NCBI RefSeq assembly: GCF_900105655.1
Contig: NZ_LT629787.1
Coordinates: forward strand, 62,001 to 126,000
Length of the DNA: 64,000 bases
Origin: Halopseudomonas salegens
Lineage (GTDB): Bacteria > Pseudomonadota > Gammaproteobacteria > Pseudomonadales > Pseudomonadaceae
Reading direction: 5' to 3'
Positions 21,709-31,970 of the stretch are shown here, in pieces. The notes beneath the pieces are model-generated. The model ran no database searches, was not told the origin of the DNA, and worked only from the letters and a program-made list of their open reading frames with translations. Position 1 is the stretch's first letter. Every line of letters begins with the position of its first letter. Made by a program: the position numbers and the translations under genes.

Positions 21709-22499
21709 GCGTGCCGACCATTTTGCAGAACATCATCACGCGCAAGTACCAAGAGGTTGCCGAGCGGAGTCAGCTCACCTCGCTTGACGAGCTTGAACGG
21801 CTGGCGGCTGTTGCGGATGCTCCGCGGGGTTTCTCCCGCGCGCTGATGGAGCGTGCGGCACGGCGCGAGCCGGCGGTCATCGCGGAGATCAAGAAAGCGT
21901 CGCCGAGCAAGGGTATCTTGCGTGAAAACTTTGACCCTGCAGCGATCGCGCTCAGTTATGAGCAGGGAGGCGCGGCCTGTCTCTCGGTGTTGACCGATGT
22001 CGATTACTTTCAGGGTAGTGACGATTACCTGCGCCAGGCACGTGCAGCCTGTGCTTTGCCGGTTATCCGCAAGGATTTTCTGGTTGACCCCTATCAGGTG
22101 GTGGAAGCCCGTGCCATGGGTGCGGACTGTATTCTGTTGATTGTTTCGGCATTGGATGATGTGCAGTTGCACGAGCTTGCCAATGTGGCGCGTACGCACG
22201 CACTGGATGTGTTGGTGGAAGTGCATGATGGCGCCGAGCTGGAACGAGCGCTGGCGCTGGATACGCCGCTTATCGGCATCAACAACCGCAATCTGCATAC
22301 CTTCGAGGTTACTCTGGATACCACCCTGGATTTGCTGCCTCAGGTCCCGGCGGACCGTTTGCTGATTACCGAAAGCGGTATTCTCAATCGCGCTGATGTT
22401 GAATTGATGCGGGCGCATGAGGTGTACAGCTACCTGGTTGGTGAAGTCTTCATGCGCGCCGCCAACCCGGGCGCAGAGCTCAAGCGCCTGTTCTACTGA
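21705..22499 (+). CDS. trpC: Indole-3-glycerol phosphate synthase
   Basis: TrpC closes the indole ring from CdRP with loss of CO2 and water. The 264-residue TIM barrel has [49 protein letters not shown] and [13 protein letters not shown], with the catalytic lysines and glutamates in place. The start is GTG at 21705, overlapping the trpD stop, with GAGGAGG upstream. As in most pseudomonads it is monofunctional and not fused to TrpF. Confidence 0.97.
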   Translation: MSVPTILQNIITRKYQEVAERSQLTSLDELERLAAVADAPRGFSRALMERAARREPAVIAEIKKASPSKGILRENFDPAAIALSYEQGGAACLSVLTDVDYFQGSDDYLRQARAACALPVIRKDFLVDPYQVVEARAMGADCILLIVSALDDVQLHELANVARTHALDVLVEVHDGAELERALALDTPLIGINNRNLHTFEVTLDTTLDLLPQVPADRLLITESGILNRADVELMRAHEVYSYLVGEVFMRAANPGAELKRLFY

Positions 22500-22647
22500 G
22501 CACCTGCGCTGCCGCTTTTGAGCAGCCATGGTGCGTAGTGTCTTGCTTGATCAATCAGTTTTATTGATTGATTGGAACCATATATTGCGCTTTTTGTCTG
22601 ACTGGTTCGATGTGAGAATGCCTTCATTGAATTGTCGGATGGGCGAT

Positions 22648-23217
22648 ATGCAGCTTAAAAACACCTCTCTCACCTATGGCTGGATAGCCATCGGCTTTCA
22701 TTGGCTGGTTGCCGTCACGGTAATCGGTCTGGCTGTGTTGGGCCTGTGGATGACCGATCTGACGTACTACAGCCCCTACTATCGCAGTGCACCTTTCTGG
22801 CACAAGAGCATCGGCGTTTCCCTGGTGTTGGTCTTGCTGCTGCGCCTGATCTGGCGCTGGTGCAATCCCCGTCCGGCACATATCGCTGCCCACAAGGGCT
22901 GGGAAAAACGCTTGGCTGGGCTGGTACATGGTTTGTTGTACCTGTTGTTGGTAGTCATCGTGATCAGTGGCTACCTGATTTCTACCGCGAACGGGCAGGG
23001 CATTGATGTATTTGGCTGGTTTACCCTGCCTGCGCTGGTGTCAGGCTTGCCGGAGCAGGCTGATCGCGCCGGGTTTGTGCATTACTGGTTGGCAATTACC
23101 GTGTTGGTTCTGGCTGGGATTCATGCGCTGGGTGCGCTGAAACATCATTTTATTGACCGCGATAATACCTTGCGGCGCATGCTTGGGCTGCGCTTGCATT
23201 CATCTGAGGAGCATTGA
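22648..23217 (+). CDS. Cytochrome b561 family diheme membrane protein
   Basis: A 189-residue, four-helix membrane protein with heme-ligand histidines in [26 protein letters not shown] and [19 protein letters not shown]. Bacterial b561 proteins of this type move electrons in the inner membrane, often from quinol to periplasmic partners. The ATG at 22648 was chosen for a normal N-terminus ([12 protein letters not shown]); in-frame ATGs at 22618 and 22639 remain possible. It abuts yceI with no spacing, a pairing common in proteobacteria. An inverted repeat TCAATCA/TGATTGA lies upstream near 22551-22571. Confidence 0.9.
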   Translation: MQLKNTSLTYGWIAIGFHWLVAVTVIGLAVLGLWMTDLTYYSPYYRSAPFWHKSIGVSLVLVLLLRLIWRWCNPRPAHIAAHKGWEKRLAGLVHGLLYLLLVVIVISGYLISTANGQGIDVFGWFTLPALVSGLPEQADRAGFVHYWLAITVLVLAGIHALGALKHHFIDRDNTLRRMLGLRLHSSEEH

Positions 23218-23218
23218 C

Positions 23219-23794
23219 ATGAAAAAGACATTCGTCGGTATTGCATTGGGTAGTCTGATGGCGCTGAGCGGTAGTTTGCAGGCTGCCGATTATGTGATCG
23301 ACAAGGAAGGCCAGCACGCCTTTATCAACTTCAAGATCAGTCACCTGGGCTATAGCTGGTTGTATGGGCGGTTCAACGATTTTGACGGCACTTTCAGCTG
23401 GGACGCAGACCAGCCCGAGGCCAGTGCGGTGAACGTCACCATCAATACCGCCAGCGTGGACTCAAACCACGCGGAGCGTGACAAACACCTGCGCAGTGAT
23501 GACTTTCTCAATGTGGCCGAGCATCCGCAGGCGACCTTCACTTCCACAGCAGTGGAGATGACCGGTGAAGATACAGCGCAGGTAACCGGTGATCTGACGC
23601 TGAATGGCGTCACCAAGCCCGTCGTATTGGACGCCAGATTCCTGGGTGAAGGTGAAGATCCCTGGGGCGGTTACCGTGCCGGTTTTGAAGGCACCACCAC
23701 CTTGCGTTTGAAGGATTTTGCTATTCCGATGGATCTGGGCCCGGCCTCCCAGGAAGTGGAATTGATGCTGACGGTGGAAGGTATCCGTCAGTAA
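23219..23794 (+). CDS. yceI: YceI-family periplasmic lipid/polyisoprenoid-binding protein
   Basis: The 191-residue protein has a signal peptide cleaved at about LQA-ADY (residue 22) followed by a lipocalin-like YceI domain with the segments [39 protein letters not shown] and [10 protein letters not shown]. The family binds long isoprenoid or quinone-like lipids in the periplasm. The ATG follows GAGGAGC and starts two nt after the cytochrome b561 stop, so they form one transcript. A strong intrinsic terminator lies at 23836-23869. Confidence 0.93.
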   Translation: MKKTFVGIALGSLMALSGSLQAADYVIDKEGQHAFINFKISHLGYSWLYGRFNDFDGTFSWDADQPEASAVNVTINTASVDSNHAERDKHLRSDDFLNVAEHPQATFTSTAVEMTGEDTAQVTGDLTLNGVTKPVVLDARFLGEGEDPWGGYRAGFEGTTTLRLKDFAIPMDLGPASQEVELMLTVEGIRQ

Positions 23795-23835
23795 TGATCT
23801 GAGCCTGTTTCAAGGTCATATTCTTGTCGCCAGCC

Positions 23836-23869
23836 AACCCGGTCTACTCCCCTGTGGATCGGGTTTTTT
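23836..23869 (+). terminator. Intrinsic terminator after yceI
   Basis: AACCCGGTC pairs with GATCGGGTT (nine pairs, one G-U) across a 12-nt loop and is followed by four further T residues. It closes the cytochrome b561-yceI transcript before the convergent LysR gene. Confidence 0.85.
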
Positions 23870-23898
23870 GTGTATTGACGAACGCTTTTGCCGGCCCA

Positions 23899-24810
23899 TC
23901 ACCGGGCTGCACTCAGTGCATCTCGATAGGTGCTGGCCTCCGCCAGCAGCCAATCCCTGAACCCTTGCAAGGTGGCTGATTCGGCCTTGCGTTCGGGAAT
24001 GGCAAGGTAGTAGGCGTTGTTGCTTTCAAAGCTGTGCGTGCAAGGGTTGATCAGCTTGCCGCTCGCCAGCTCCTCACGGATCAGAAAGGGTGGAATCAGG
24101 GCAATGCCCATGCCGTGCATGGCGGCTTGGCCAAGCATGGAAAACAGCTCCAGCCGGGTCCCATTCAGATCGTGTTCGACACGCATGCCGAGTGAAGCAA
24201 ACCACTGCCGCCAGGCATAAGGGCGGGTGGTCTGTTGCAGCAACGGCAGCTGGGCAATTTGCTCTGGGGTCAGTTCGCTGGCCGGCGCGATCAGCGCCGG
24301 ACTGCAAACCGGTACCGGGGATTCGTGCATCAGGAAATGGGCTTCGGTCCCTGACCAGTCGCCATCACCGAAGTAGATGGCAGCGTCGAACTCGGTATCA
24401 GCAAACAGAAACGGGCGGGTGCGGTTGGTCAGGTTGACGGTGACATGCGGATGTTGCACAAGAAAGCTGTTCAATCGCGGCAGTAGCCATTGCGTGCCGA
24501 AGGTCGGCACCAATGCCAACTCAAGCGTGGCAGTGCCCTGGTTGCCCATCACCGACAGGGTGTCGCGCTCTACGGCATCCAGCCCGTTGGCGATGCGTCG
24601 GCTGTAGGTCTGCCCGGTTTCAGTCAGCTTGACGCCTCGCCGGGTGCGCCGAAACAGCTGCACATCGAGAAACTCCTCAAGATTGGCTATCTGGCGGCAT
24701 ACTGCGCTCTGCGTCAGCGCCAGCTCTTCCGCCGCTTTGGTAAAGCTCTCATGCCGGGCGGCAGATTCGAAACAGATCAAGGCCTGGGTCGGGGGGATTT
24801 TGCGGCGCAT
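23899..24810 (-). CDS. gcdR: LysR-type regulator, GcdR-like
   Basis: A 303-residue LysR regulator of the GcvA subgroup. It has an N-terminal winged helix-turn-helix (about 6-65, with ESFTKAAEELALTQSAVCRQIANLE) and a C-terminal effector domain (about 90-295). It is divergent from gcdH, the arrangement of GcdR, which activates glutaryl-CoA dehydrogenase genes in response to glutarate in pseudomonads. The assignment is by context. The 296-nt spacer to gcdH holds one of the dispersed inverted repeats. Confidence 0.88.
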   Translation of the reverse strand: MRRKIPPTQALICFESAARHESFTKAAEELALTQSAVCRQIANLEEFLDVQLFRRTRRGVKLTETGQTYSRRIANGLDAVERDTLSVMGNQGTATLELALVPTFGTQWLLPRLNSFLVQHPHVTVNLTNRTRPFLFADTEFDAAIYFGDGDWSGTEAHFLMHESPVPVCSPALIAPASELTPEQIAQLPLLQQTTRPYAWRQWFASLGMRVEHDLNGTRLELFSMLGQAAMHGMGIALIPPFLIREELASGKLINPCTHSFESNNAYYLAIPERKAESATLQGFRDWLLAEASTYRDALSAAR

Positions 24811-24841
24811 AGTGGCATCCTTCGGATGGTTGCAGCCTAAA

Positions 24842-24949
24842 TGCCAGACGCTGGAAGATGACTCTTTGTGCGTGGCTGGAAGGTTTGTGTTCTCGTTAGA
24901 GCCTTGAAGTGAGCCACTTCGCCTGTGTCAGTCCTCCAGCCTTTGGCAT
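24842..24949. repeat. Dispersed intergenic inverted repeat, copy A (gcdR-gcdH)
   Basis: The left arm (24842-24862, TGCCAGACGCTGGAAGATGAC) and right arm (24927-24949) are imperfect inverted repeats matching at about 18 of 22 positions. The shared core GGCTGGAAGGT also occurs at 24874-24884. The element sits inside the divergent gcdR-gcdH regulatory region. Confidence 0.55.
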
Positions 24950-25106
24950 CAAGCCTGCAACGGCTGTTAATGATTTCGGAGTTCCAATTTAGCACAAGTT
25001 GCTGCGAAAAACGCGTTTGCCTGTCGTGGCTGTGGCGACTAGTCTTAATAGCACTTGAATCAGGGCATCTTGCGCCTGAATTACCCGTCACTGTCTGGAG
25101 TTACCC

Positions 25107-26291
25107 ATGGCCGAATCAAAAGCAAGTTTCAACTGGGAAGATCCGCTGTTGCTGGATCAGCAATTGACCGAAGAAGAGCGCATGGTGCGAGATTCGGCCG
25201 CCCAGTACTGCAAGGAAAAGCTGATGCCACGGGTGCTCAACTCCTTCCGCAATGAAGAAACGGATATCGCCATTTTTCGTGAAATGGGCGAGCTGGGTCT
25301 GTTGGGCGCCACCATTCCCGAGCAGTACGGCGGCAGCGGCCTGAACTACGTGTGCTACGGCCTGATCGCCCGTGAAGTAGAGCGGGTGGATTCCGGCTAT
25401 CGCTCGATGATGAGTGTGCAGTCGTCACTGGTCATGGTGCCGATCAATGAGTTCGGTAGTGAAGAGCAGAAAATGAAATACCTGCCCAAACTGGCCAGCG
25501 GCGAGTGGGTAGGCTGCTTTGGTCTGACCGAGCCGAACCACGGCTCCGACCCGGGCTCCATGGTGACCCGTGCCCGCAGCGTTGACGGCGGTTACAGCCT
25601 GAAAGGCGCCAAGATGTGGATCACCAACAGCCCGATTGCGGATGTGTTTGTGGTTTGGGCAAAGACCGATGACGACAAGATTCGTGGCTTTATTCTCGAG
25701 AAGGGCATGCAGGGCCTGAGCGCCCCGGCGATCAAGGGCAAGGTCGGTCTGCGTACTTCGATCACCGGTGAGATCGTGATGGAAGATGTGTTTGTGCCGG
25801 AAGAGAACATGCTGCCGCATGTGAGCGGCCTGAAAGGTCCCTTTACCTGCCTCAACTCGGCCCGTTACGGGATTTCCTGGGGGGCTTTGGGTGCCGCCGA
25901 GTTCTGCTGGCACACCGCGCGCCAGTACACTATGGATCGTATGCAGTTCGGTCGCCCGCTGGCGCAAACCCAGCTGATCCAGAAGAAGCTGGCCGACATG
26001 CAGACCGAAATCACCATGGCGCTGCAAGGCTGCCTGCGGCTGGGCCGGATGAAGGATGAAGGCACTGCAGCGGTGGAAATCACCTCGATCATGAAGCGCA
26101 ACTCCTGTGGCAAGTCGCTGGATATTGCCCGGGTTGCCCGCGACATGCTGGGTGGTAACGGCATCTCCGATGAGTACGGCGTGATCCGTCATGTGGTCAA
26201 CCTGGAAGTGGTCAATACCTACGAAGGCACCCACGATGTCCATGCCTTGATTCTGGGTCGGGCGCAGACGGGGCTGCAGGCGTTCTTTTAA
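25107..26291 (+). CDS. gcdH: Glutaryl-CoA dehydrogenase
   Basis: GcdH is an FAD enzyme that oxidises and decarboxylates glutaryl-CoA to crotonyl-CoA in lysine, tryptophan and glutarate breakdown. The 394-residue protein has the acyl-CoA dehydrogenase layout, with [15 protein letters not shown] and [16 protein letters not shown] around FAD. The catalytic base is at about residue 373 in [10 protein letters not shown], and [16 protein letters not shown] contains the glutarate-binding arginine. The start follows CTGGAGTTACCC. gcdG lies downstream beyond a repeat. Confidence 0.96.
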   Translation: MAESKASFNWEDPLLLDQQLTEEERMVRDSAAQYCKEKLMPRVLNSFRNEETDIAIFREMGELGLLGATIPEQYGGSGLNYVCYGLIAREVERVDSGYRSMMSVQSSLVMVPINEFGSEEQKMKYLPKLASGEWVGCFGLTEPNHGSDPGSMVTRARSVDGGYSLKGAKMWITNSPIADVFVVWAKTDDDKIRGFILEKGMQGLSAPAIKGKVGLRTSITGEIVMEDVFVPEENMLPHVSGLKGPFTCLNSARYGISWGALGAAEFCWHTARQYTMDRMQFGRPLAQTQLIQKKLADMQTEITMALQGCLRLGRMKDEGTAAVEITSIMKRNSCGKSLDIARVARDMLGGNGISDEYGVIRHVVNLEVVNTYEGTHDVHALILGRAQTGLQAFF

Positions 26292-26310
26292 TGCCTGACG
26301 TCTTCCGCGG

Positions 26311-26442
26311 GCTGAAAGCTGGAAGGTATGGGGCGTGGTGTTGATTGGACTGCGGCGCTTGGTTAGACAACGTCCCACCAGGGCAGCCGCTCCAGGTACG
26401 CGCCATGCTTGACCTTCCAGCCTCTAGCCTCAAGCTTGCAGC
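26311..26442. repeat. Dispersed intergenic inverted repeat, copy B (gcdH-gcdG)
   Basis: GCTGAAAGCTGGAAGGT at 26311-26327 is mirrored by ACCTTCCAGC at 26412-26421, which continues as CTCAAGCTTGCAGC to 26442. The arms enclose about 85 nt of unrelated sequence. Confidence 0.6.
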
Positions 26443-26492
26443 GAAGGTCTCCACCCTTCATTTCGCTGCTACCTGTTTCTGAGGTGTCCGTT

Positions 26493-27680
26493 GTGTCTGC
26501 TTTATCTGGCTTGCGTGTCCTCGATCTGTCCCGCATTCTGGCCGGCCCCTGGGCGGGGCAGTTGCTGGGTGATCTGGGTGCGGATGTGGTCAAGATCGAA
26601 CGCCCGCAGGGCGGCGATGATACGCGTGCCTGGGGGCCGCCATACCTGAAGGACAGCGCCGGATGCGACACCTCGGAAGCAGCCTATTTCCTCAGTGCCA
26701 ACCGCAACAAGCGTTCGCTGGCAATCGACTTTACCCAGCCAGCCGGTCAGGCTGAGCTGAAGCGTCTGGTGGCCAAAGCAGATGTACTGATCGAGAACTT
26801 CAAGGTCGGCGGCCTGGCGGCCTATGGGCTGGACTACGCCAGCCTGCAGGCACTCAACCCGCGGCTGATCTATTGCTCGGTCACCGGGTTTGGCCAGACC
26901 GGGCCTTATGCCGCCCGGGCCGGTTACGATTTCATGATCCAGGGGTTGGGCGGCTTGATGAGTGTGACCGGGCAGCCCGACGGTGAGCCGGGTGCCGGGC
27001 CGCTCAAGGTCGGGGTTGCGCTCACCGATGTGTTGACCGGCCTTTACGCCAGCAACGCAATTCTTGCGGCATTGGCCGAGCGCGAGAAAAGCGGTCTGGG
27101 TCAGCATATCGATCTGGCACTGCTGGACGTGCAGGTCGCCAGCCTGGCCAATCAGGCACTGAACTACCTGACCACCGGCCAGGTACCGCAGCGCCTTGGC
27201 AATGCCCATCCGAACATTGTGCCCTATCAGGATTTTCCCACCGCAGATGGCAATGTCATTCTTACCGTCGGTAACGACAGTCAGTTCCGCGCCTTCGCCG
27301 CTGCTGTCGGGCAGGCGCAATGGGCGGATGATCCGCGCTTTGCCAGCAATGCATCCCGGGTCGCCCATCGCGACGAATTGATCCCCTTGATCCGCCAGCA
27401 AACGGTGTTTCGTACCACGGATGAGTGGGTCCGTTTGTTGCAGGAGGCGGGGGTGCCCTGTGGGCCGATCAATGATCTGCAGCAGGTATTCGCTGACTCG
27501 CAGGTGCAGGCCAGGGAGTTGCTGCTGCCGATGCCGCATCCGCTGAGTGGCCAGGTCAGCCTGGTGGCTAATCCGATCCGTTTGTCACGCACACCGGTCA
27601 GCTATCGCCATGCGCCCCCACTGCTGAACGCCGATGCCGCCGCTGTGCGAAGAGACTGGTTGGGCGACAGTGAGGTATGA
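26493..27680 (+). CDS. gcdG: Class III CoA-transferase, succinyl-CoA:glutarate type
   Basis: A 395-residue CaiB/BaiF (class III) CoA-transferase. The N-terminal RVLDLSRILAGPWAGQLLGDLGADVVKIE is the family signature, and the catalytic aspartate is probably D146 in AGYDFMIQG. Location after gcdH suggests it activates glutarate to glutaryl-CoA using succinyl-CoA. That substrate is inferred from context. The start is GTG at 26493, with GAGG eight nt upstream; a GTG at 26484 is possible. The upstream open frame to 26409 crosses the repeat and is not coding. Confidence 0.9.
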   Translation: MSALSGLRVLDLSRILAGPWAGQLLGDLGADVVKIERPQGGDDTRAWGPPYLKDSAGCDTSEAAYFLSANRNKRSLAIDFTQPAGQAELKRLVAKADVLIENFKVGGLAAYGLDYASLQALNPRLIYCSVTGFGQTGPYAARAGYDFMIQGLGGLMSVTGQPDGEPGAGPLKVGVALTDVLTGLYASNAILAALAEREKSGLGQHIDLALLDVQVASLANQALNYLTTGQVPQRLGNAHPNIVPYQDFPTADGNVILTVGNDSQFRAFAAAVGQAQWADDPRFASNASRVAHRDELIPLIRQQTVFRTTDEWVRLLQEAGVPCGPINDLQQVFADSQVQARELLLPMPHPLSGQVSLVANPIRLSRTPVSYRHAPPLLNADAAAVRRDWLGDSEV

Positions 27681-27690
27681 GCCAGCCTGA

Positions 27691-27722
27691 TGGCCACCCG
27701 ACACGCGGTGCCGTGGTGGCCA
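27691..27722. terminator. Hairpin between convergent gcdG and usp genes
   Basis: TGGCCACC (27691-27698) pairs with GGTGGCCA (27715-27722). It lies between two convergent stops and may end both transcripts, but no T-tract follows on either strand. Confidence 0.4.
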
Positions 27723-27731
27723 GAGATGAAC

Positions 27732-28520
27732 TCATGTCGGAATCAGTAATACCGGTTGGCGGCTTTCGCGTACAACGGATTCTGCGGTGCTGCCAATCAA
27801 CAGATCCTGGATTGGGGTATTGCCGCGCTTGCCGATAATCAGGAGTGCAGCCTTTTCCTCGCTGGCGGTTTTGACGAGCTGGTCGGTTGCGTCGCCCTTG
27901 AGACGGCGTGTAGCAACATTGCTGAACGCGCTACTCAGGTTGCTCAGGCTGCGATGGGCTTCTTCTTCGTCATCGTGTTCGTCAGCATCCACCCACAAGG
28001 CCAGGCCATGGTTGCCCTGCCGGACAAAGCCTTCGAACCAGTGTTGGGCCGCTTTGGCCGGTGCCGAACCATCGGTGCCCAGAATGATCGGGGCGCCGGG
28101 TTCGGCAATGGCGCCGTCACTGGCGATTACCAGCAATGGAATTCGGGTCATGCGCGCCAGGTTGATGACAATATTGCCGATGAGGACTTCGCGGCTGGCG
28201 GAATGGCTGCGATTCAGGGCAATGATGCCGTCGGCAGCGCGGGTTTTGGCCACCTCGAGAATTTCCGAGGCGGCAAAACCACTGCGGACAACATAGTCGA
28301 CAGCAATGCCCAGATCGGCGGATAGCTGCTCGGCCAGATGCTTCAGATGGCCTTCTGCGGCACCGGGCTGGTCACGCGTGCGCTGACGCTTGAAGCTTTC
28401 AACCACATGCACCAGGGTTAAATGTTCCAATCCAGCCAGCAATTTTATCGCTGGCAGGTACTCCAGCGTCCGGTCCCATTCCGGTGAATAATCCACTCCG
28501 ACAATACAATGCTTCAGCAT
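27732..28520 (-). CDS. Tandem-domain universal stress protein
   Basis: The 262-residue cytosolic protein consists of two UspA domains (about 1-140 and 145-262). The second keeps the ATP-binding pattern G-2x-G-9x-G-S/T in GKRGNTPIQDLLIGST. The first has a modified version (NRSHSASREVLIGNI) and may not bind ATP the same way. The role is presumably stress survival, as for E. coli UspE-like tandem proteins. The ATG at 28518-28520 follows CAGGAGAT. The client and trigger are not evident from the neighbours. Confidence 0.9.
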   Translation of the reverse strand: MLKHCIVGVDYSPEWDRTLEYLPAIKLLAGLEHLTLVHVVESFKRQRTRDQPGAAEGHLKHLAEQLSADLGIAVDYVVRSGFAASEILEVAKTRAADGIIALNRSHSASREVLIGNIVINLARMTRIPLLVIASDGAIAEPGAPIILGTDGSAPAKAAQHWFEGFVRQGNHGLALWVDADEHDDEEEAHRSLSNLSSAFSNVATRRLKGDATDQLVKTASEEKAALLIIGKRGNTPIQDLLIGSTAESVVRESRQPVLLIPT

Positions 28521-28613
28521 GGGGCATCTCCTGATTGTCTGTCATTGCTTTCTTGCAGTGTGGCATCAGCGGGAGATTTTTCCATGATCTGGGTCAGCTT
28601 CAGTCGGATGGCC

Positions 28614-29204
28614 TTAACGGCAATCGGCGGCTACCCAGCGAGCAATTTCGGTATGACGGGTTTCAACCTGCCCGGTCATGTCCTGCATGCCGGGTGGTAG
28701 TTCATTTGACTTGGTATTCAGTGTGCCGTTACCCGTGAAGGTGTGGCGCATCTCACGCGCACTGGTCATAACGACCTCACCCTCAATATCTCCGGTAAAA
28801 CCTTCCTCACCATCACAGGTGCCGGCAAATGCCAAGCGGTCGCCACCGCGTTCGGTCAATTCAATGCTGCAGCCGGGCATGTCGCGCAGAAGGTCTTGCA
28901 GCAGGGCGTCGGCATCGGAAAAGGTAGCCAGATCATCGTTGGTGACGCATTCGTGATTCACCTGATCCTCATCCTGCTGCATCATGGCTTCCATCATTGC
29001 CCGTTGTTCTTCCGGCAACTGGCTGAGGGCCTGGCGCTGGGCTTCGCGAATCGCGGACATCATGTCCTGACCATTGATCAGAGTGGTGGTTTCAACCTGC
29101 CACAGGCCGGTTTCCGGCAATGGCGAGATATCCTGAGCCTGGGCGTTGAGCAGAATACCGCCAGCCAGGCAGGCGATAAGGGATTTGGTAGCTGACTGCC
29201 ACAT
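28614..29204 (-). CDS. DUF3617 family exported protein
   Basis: A 196-residue protein with a signal peptide (about 1-24, cleaved near NAQAQ) and a DUF3617 body with segments such as GLWQVETTT, HECVTNDDL, CSIELTERGGDRLAFAGTC and MTSAREMRHTFTGNGTLNTKS. Four cysteines outside the signal peptide could form disulfides. Family function is unknown. The ATG at 29202-29204 has AAAAGGAG upstream; the longer frame to 29324 would lose the signal peptide. Confidence 0.8.
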   Translation of the reverse strand: MWQSATKSLIACLAGGILLNAQAQDISPLPETGLWQVETTTLINGQDMMSAIREAQRQALSQLPEEQRAMMEAMMQQDEDQVNHECVTNDDLATFSDADALLQDLLRDMPGCSIELTERGGDRLAFAGTCDGEEGFTGDIEGEVVMTSAREMRHTFTGNGTLNTKSNELPPGMQDMTGQVETRHTEIARWVAADCR

Positions 29205-29310
29205 GGGGCAACTCCTTTTGGTCGTGGGTTGGTGCAGGGCCCTGACGGCCGCTGACATCTGACTATAGGAGTTTGTTGGACTACCGGCAACTGTGTGGGA
29301 GAGAGGGTGT

Positions 29311-29334
29311 CGGCGCCAGATCAAGCTGGCGCCG
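29311..29334. terminator. Hairpin downstream of the rhlE-like gene
   Basis: CGGCGCCAG pairs perfectly with CTGGCGCCG across a six-nt loop, 15 nt past the helicase stop on the minus strand. There is no T-tract, so intrinsic termination is uncertain. Confidence 0.4.
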
Positions 29335-29348
29335 GTATAGACGCTGTC

Positions 29349-30869
29349 TCAGCCGCCAAACAGGGCCGGCTTTTCCTGACCCTTGCGGCGATTGTTGCGC
29401 GCCGGCTTTTCTTCCGGATCGGGAACGGCGCGATTGCCGAAGGCTTGCAGACGGCGCTCGCGCGCTACGGCGTCATCGGGCTCACTGATCACCGGCCGGG
29501 CGGCACGTTGCGGACGGCGCGGCTGATTGCTGCGTGGCTGGTCAGCAGGCCCTTTGGCCGGCTTGGGCCCTTTCGGTCCGTTGCGCTTGCCGTTGGCAGC
29601 GCGGCCTGGTTGCTGGCCGTTTTTGCTGCTGTCGGCATTGCGCTTGCGGCTGGGTTGATTGCCACGCGGGCGATCCGAACGTTCAGCGCGTTCAGGGCGA
29701 TCATTGTTCAGATCATTCTGAGTGGGTGCGACAAAGCCCAGGTCATCCCCCGTCTCGATCTGCTGGCGAGTCATGCGTTCGATAGATTTGAGCAGTTTTT
29801 CTTCATCAGGACTGACGAGGGAAACAGCTTCGCCGCTGCGTCCGGCTCGGCCAGTACGGCCGATGCGGTGAACATAATCTTCGGATACATTGGGCAGCTC
29901 GAAGTTGACCACGTGGGGCAGTTGGTCGATATCCAGACCGCGGGCGGCGATATCGGTGGCGACCATGATCCGCAGGGTGCCGGCCTTGAATTCCTTGAGC
30001 GCTTTGGTGCGGGCGCTCTGGCTCTTGTTGCCATGGATGGCTGCGGCGGTCAGGCCCTGTTTGTTGAGGTACTCAGCGAGGCGGTTGGCACCATGCTTGG
30101 TGCGGGTAAACACCAGTACCTGTTCCCAGGCGCCCTGGGTAATCAGGTGGGCAAGCAGGGCACGCTTGTGGCCTGACTGAATACGGAATGCTTTCTGCTC
30201 GATGCGCTCTACCGTGGTGTTCGGTGGCGTGACTTCGATGCGTTGCGGATCATTCAGCAACCGGTTGGCCAGTTCGGTAATCTCTTTCGAGAAGGTTGCG
30301 GAGAACAACAGGTTCTGACGCTTGCCGGGCAAACGGGCAATGACTTTTTTCACGTCATGAATAAAGCCCATGTCGAGCATGCGGTCGGCTTCGTCAAGGA
30401 CGAGGATTTCCACTTGCGACAAGTCGACCAGTTTCTGGTTGGCCAGGTCGAGCAGGCGACCAGGGCAGGCAACCAGGATGTCCAGGCCGGGTGCAATCGC
30501 GCGAACTTGCGGGTTGGGGCCAACACCACCGAACACGCAGGCGCTTTTCAGCGGCAGCTCTGTCGCATAGTCGGTGATGCTTTCGTGTACCTGGGCGGCC
30601 AATTCACGCGTCGGGGTCAAAACCAGTGCGCGGACCTGACGAGGTTTGCGCACGTGGCCGCTGGGCTGGCCATTGGGAAACAGCAATTCCAGCATTGGCA
30701 GGGCGAAACCGCCGGTCTTGCCGGTGCCGGTTTGTGCAGCGACCATCAGGTCGCGGCCTTGCAATACGGTAGGGATGGCTTGCAGTTGAACAGGTGTAGG
30801 CGTTGTATAGCCGGTGGTTGCCACGGCACGCAACAATGCGTCGGACAAGCCGAGAGAAGCAAAGGACAT
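29349..30869 (-). CDS. rhlE: RhlE-like DEAD-box RNA helicase
   Basis: A 506-residue helicase with the full motif set: Q motif (GYTTPTPVQ), motif I AQTGTGKT (45-52), [26 protein letters not shown] and HRIGRTGR. Residues about 395-506 form a disordered tail rich in Arg, Asn, Gln, Lys and Pro, typical of RhlE proteins that bind RNA or the degradosome. It is cytosolic and involved in RNA remodelling, often cold or ribosome related. The gene is probably a single-gene transcript; its upstream spacer contains repeat copy C. Confidence 0.93.
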   Translation of the reverse strand: MSFASLGLSDALLRAVATTGYTTPTPVQLQAIPTVLQGRDLMVAAQTGTGKTGGFALPMLELLFPNGQPSGHVRKPRQVRALVLTPTRELAAQVHESITDYATELPLKSACVFGGVGPNPQVRAIAPGLDILVACPGRLLDLANQKLVDLSQVEILVLDEADRMLDMGFIHDVKKVIARLPGKRQNLLFSATFSKEITELANRLLNDPQRIEVTPPNTTVERIEQKAFRIQSGHKRALLAHLITQGAWEQVLVFTRTKHGANRLAEYLNKQGLTAAAIHGNKSQSARTKALKEFKAGTLRIMVATDIAARGLDIDQLPHVVNFELPNVSEDYVHRIGRTGRAGRSGEAVSLVSPDEEKLLKSIERMTRQQIETGDDLGFVAPTQNDLNNDRPERAERSDRPRGNQPSRKRNADSSKNGQQPGRAANGKRNGPKGPKPAKGPADQPRSNQPRRPQRAARPVISEPDDAVARERRLQAFGNRAVPDPEEKPARNNRRKGQEKPALFGG

Positions 30870-30979
30870 TCAGATAAACCCTGTGATGGCCGTTTGCGAA
30901 CTGGAATCTGTCCGTGCGGCCGAAATTGAAGAAAGTGGAGTATAACACAGCTTGTAGCGGGCAGGGGCTTGCTGACCAG

Positions 30980-31095
30980 CCGCTCAAGGCTGGAAGGTCA
31001 AGAGCGCAGTCGCTGTGTTGCCCGTGTGCAAGACCTGCTGTGCAGAGTATGCGCAGTGCCGACACAGCAGCGTCTAGCCTTCCAGCTTCCAGCGG
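30980..31095. repeat. Dispersed intergenic inverted repeat, copy C (metF-rhlE)
   Basis: CCGCTCAAGGCTGGAAGG (from 30980) and its counterpart ending at 31095 (CCTTCCAGCTTCCAGCGG) match as inverted repeats at about 15 of 18 positions. The element lies between metF and the helicase gene, both on the minus strand. Confidence 0.6.
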
Positions 31096-31108
31096 CGCGC
31101 AGTGCCTT

Positions 31109-31951
31109 TTAGCCCCGCAGATTGCGCCACACTGCCAGGCTGGCTTCTGCCTGGTTCAGGGTATAGAAGTGCAGGCCGGGTGCACCGCCGTCGAGCAGGC
31201 GCTGGCACATATCGGTGATGACATCGGTGCCGAAGGCGGCAATGCTGTCGCTGTCGTCGCCGTAGGCTTCCAGCTGCTTGCGGATCCAGCGCGGTATTTC
31301 CGCGCCGCAGGCATCGGAGAAGCGCGCCAGCTTGCTGTAGTTGGTGATGGGCATGATACCGGGAATGATCGGAATATCCACACCGGCCTTGCGTACGCGC
31401 TCGACAAAGTGGAAATAGCAATCAGCGTTGAAAAAGTACTGGGTGATGGCGCTGTCGGCACCCGCCCGGGCTTTGCGCACAAAGTTGGTCAGGTCCTGCT
31501 CGTAATTGCGTGCCTGCGGGTGCGCTTCCGGGTAGGCGGCAACTTCGATGGTGAAATGGTCACCGGTTTCGGCGCGAATGAACTCGACCAGTTCATTGGC
31601 GTAACGCAATTCACCTGAGGCCTGGCCCATGCCGGACGGCAAGTCGCCACGCAGAGCAACAATGCGTTGAATGCCCGACTCGCGGTACTGTTGGAGCAGG
31701 CTGCGCAAGTCTTCCTTGCTGTCCCCAACGCAGGACAGGTGCGGTGCGGTGGGCACTTTGACCTCCTGGTCGAGCTGCAGCACGGTGTTCAGTGTGCGAT
31801 CACGGGTCGAACCGCCGGCACCATAGGTGACGGAGAAGAATTCGGGGTTTTCACCGGCCAGTACATGGGCAGCGGCAATCAGTTTGGCATGCCCGGCGTC
31901 GGTCTTGGTCGGAAAAAATTCGAAGCTGACCGGGGCAGAGGGGGATGTCAT
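31109..31951 (-). CDS. metF: 5,10-methylenetetrahydrofolate reductase
   Basis: MetF reduces methylene-THF to methyl-THF with FAD, supplying the methyl group for methionine synthesis. The 280-residue TIM barrel shows VSFEFFPTK, FSVTYGAGGSTRDRT, HLSCVGDSKEDL, RIVALRGDLPSG and ITQYFFNADCYFHF. The ATG follows AAGGTAACTTACA. It lies 204 nt downstream of ahcY, with repeat copy D between, and both belong to the methionine cycle. Confidence 0.96.
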   Translation of the reverse strand: MTSPSAPVSFEFFPTKTDAGHAKLIAAAHVLAGENPEFFSVTYGAGGSTRDRTLNTVLQLDQEVKVPTAPHLSCVGDSKEDLRSLLQQYRESGIQRIVALRGDLPSGMGQASGELRYANELVEFIRAETGDHFTIEVAAYPEAHPQARNYEQDLTNFVRKARAGADSAITQYFFNADCYFHFVERVRKAGVDIPIIPGIMPITNYSKLARFSDACGAEIPRWIRKQLEAYGDDSDSIAAFGTDVITDMCQRLLDGGAPGLHFYTLNQAEASLAVWRNLRG

Positions 31952-31970
31952 TGTAAGTTACCTTGTAATG